This document shows, piece by piece, positions 63,973 to 64,000 of a stretch of 64,000 bases of DNA. Under the pieces are notes generated by a model. It did not search any database and had not been told where the DNA came from. It worked only from the letters and a program-made list of their open reading frames with translations. How positions within the stretch are numbered: the first letter of the stretch is position 1; every line of letters begins with the position of its first letter. Source of the DNA: Nocardiopsis sp. JB363 (lineage in GTDB: Bacteria; Actinomycetota; Actinomycetes; Streptosporangiales; Streptosporangiaceae); contig NZ_FRFF01000140.1 in NCBI RefSeq assembly GCF_900143625.1, positions 62,001 through 126,000 of the forward strand, given 5' to 3'. A program made the position numbers and the translations under genes.

Positions 63973-64000
63973 ATGGCCACTCCCGCGGACCCCACCACCG
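63973..64000 (+). CDS. Possible gene start cut by the window edge
   Basis: ATG at 63973 (MATPADPTT) preceded by AAAGAGGAC, a usable ribosome site. Only 28 bases are visible, so the product cannot be named. Divergent from GH81. Confidence 0.35.

Overview
The window is about 70% G+C, has strong GC3 bias, many GTG and TTG starts, overlapping stop/start pairs and several leaderless-type promoters, so it is actinobacterial chromosome. A combination points to the Nocardiopsaceae (Nocardiopsis, Streptomonospora or Thermobifida-like): an operon for 10-methyl branched fatty acids, a secreted GH81 laminarinase behind a CelR/CebR-type 14-bp operator, nrdR-nrdJ, and a parE/parC pair next to the principal sigma factor gene. 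The family assignment is inference. I see no rRNA, tRNA, CRISPR array, insertion sequence, integrase or phage gene; this is ordinary core and near-core chromosome.

Layout. 0-10 kb: membrane proteins, a beta-propeller glycosidase-like protein, a serine hydrolase in an operon with an OmpR-type two-component system, a glutaminase-STAS fusion, an ArsR/SRPBCC pair with a clear operator, and a DinG-type helicase. 10-17.8 kb: small conserved proteins, a 601-aa helical protein, a MurI-like racemase, and the FAD oxidoreductase/methyltransferase pair expected to make 10-methyl fatty acids, plus a third small gene. 17.9-21.5 kb: a sugar ABC importer (binding lipoprotein and two permeases, no ATPase) whose permease genes are separated by a small gene on the opposite strand. 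21.6-28.4 kb: acyl-CoA ligase, leuS, two tandem membrane-anchored paralogues and a lipoprotein hydrolase.

28.5-33.3 kb is the DNA damage and nucleotide section: lexA with an SOS box over its own -35 element, then nrdR and nrdJ behind two NrdR-box-like sites spaced three helical turns apart. 33.4-38.3 kb has a VapBC toxin-antitoxin pair, a two-CBS protein and two adjacent SPFH/band-7 membrane proteins. 38.3-47.1 kb carries small membrane proteins, rnhB, a membrane-anchored double CbbX-type AAA+ ATPase, a sugar nucleotidyltransferase, a tyrosine phosphatase and two conserved hypotheticals. 47.7-61.3 kb is the information-processing block: a PAS-GAF-PP2C phosphatase, rpoD, yaaA, a GNAT enzyme, a DUF7455 zinc protein, parE, a Cds1-like cysteine desulfhydrase, a TPR protein, a beta-carbonic anhydrase and parC. 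The window ends with the GH81 glucanase.

No single stretch is convincingly a new system. The best leads are the paired SPFH proteins, the TM-AAA-AAA protein, the small gene inside the ABC operon, and the PAS-GAF-phosphatase beside rpoD. The best supported regulatory readings are lexA autoregulation, the NrdR tandem boxes, the ArsR operator and the CelR-type operator on GH81. Functions are assigned from recognised motifs and family memory; no database search was run.
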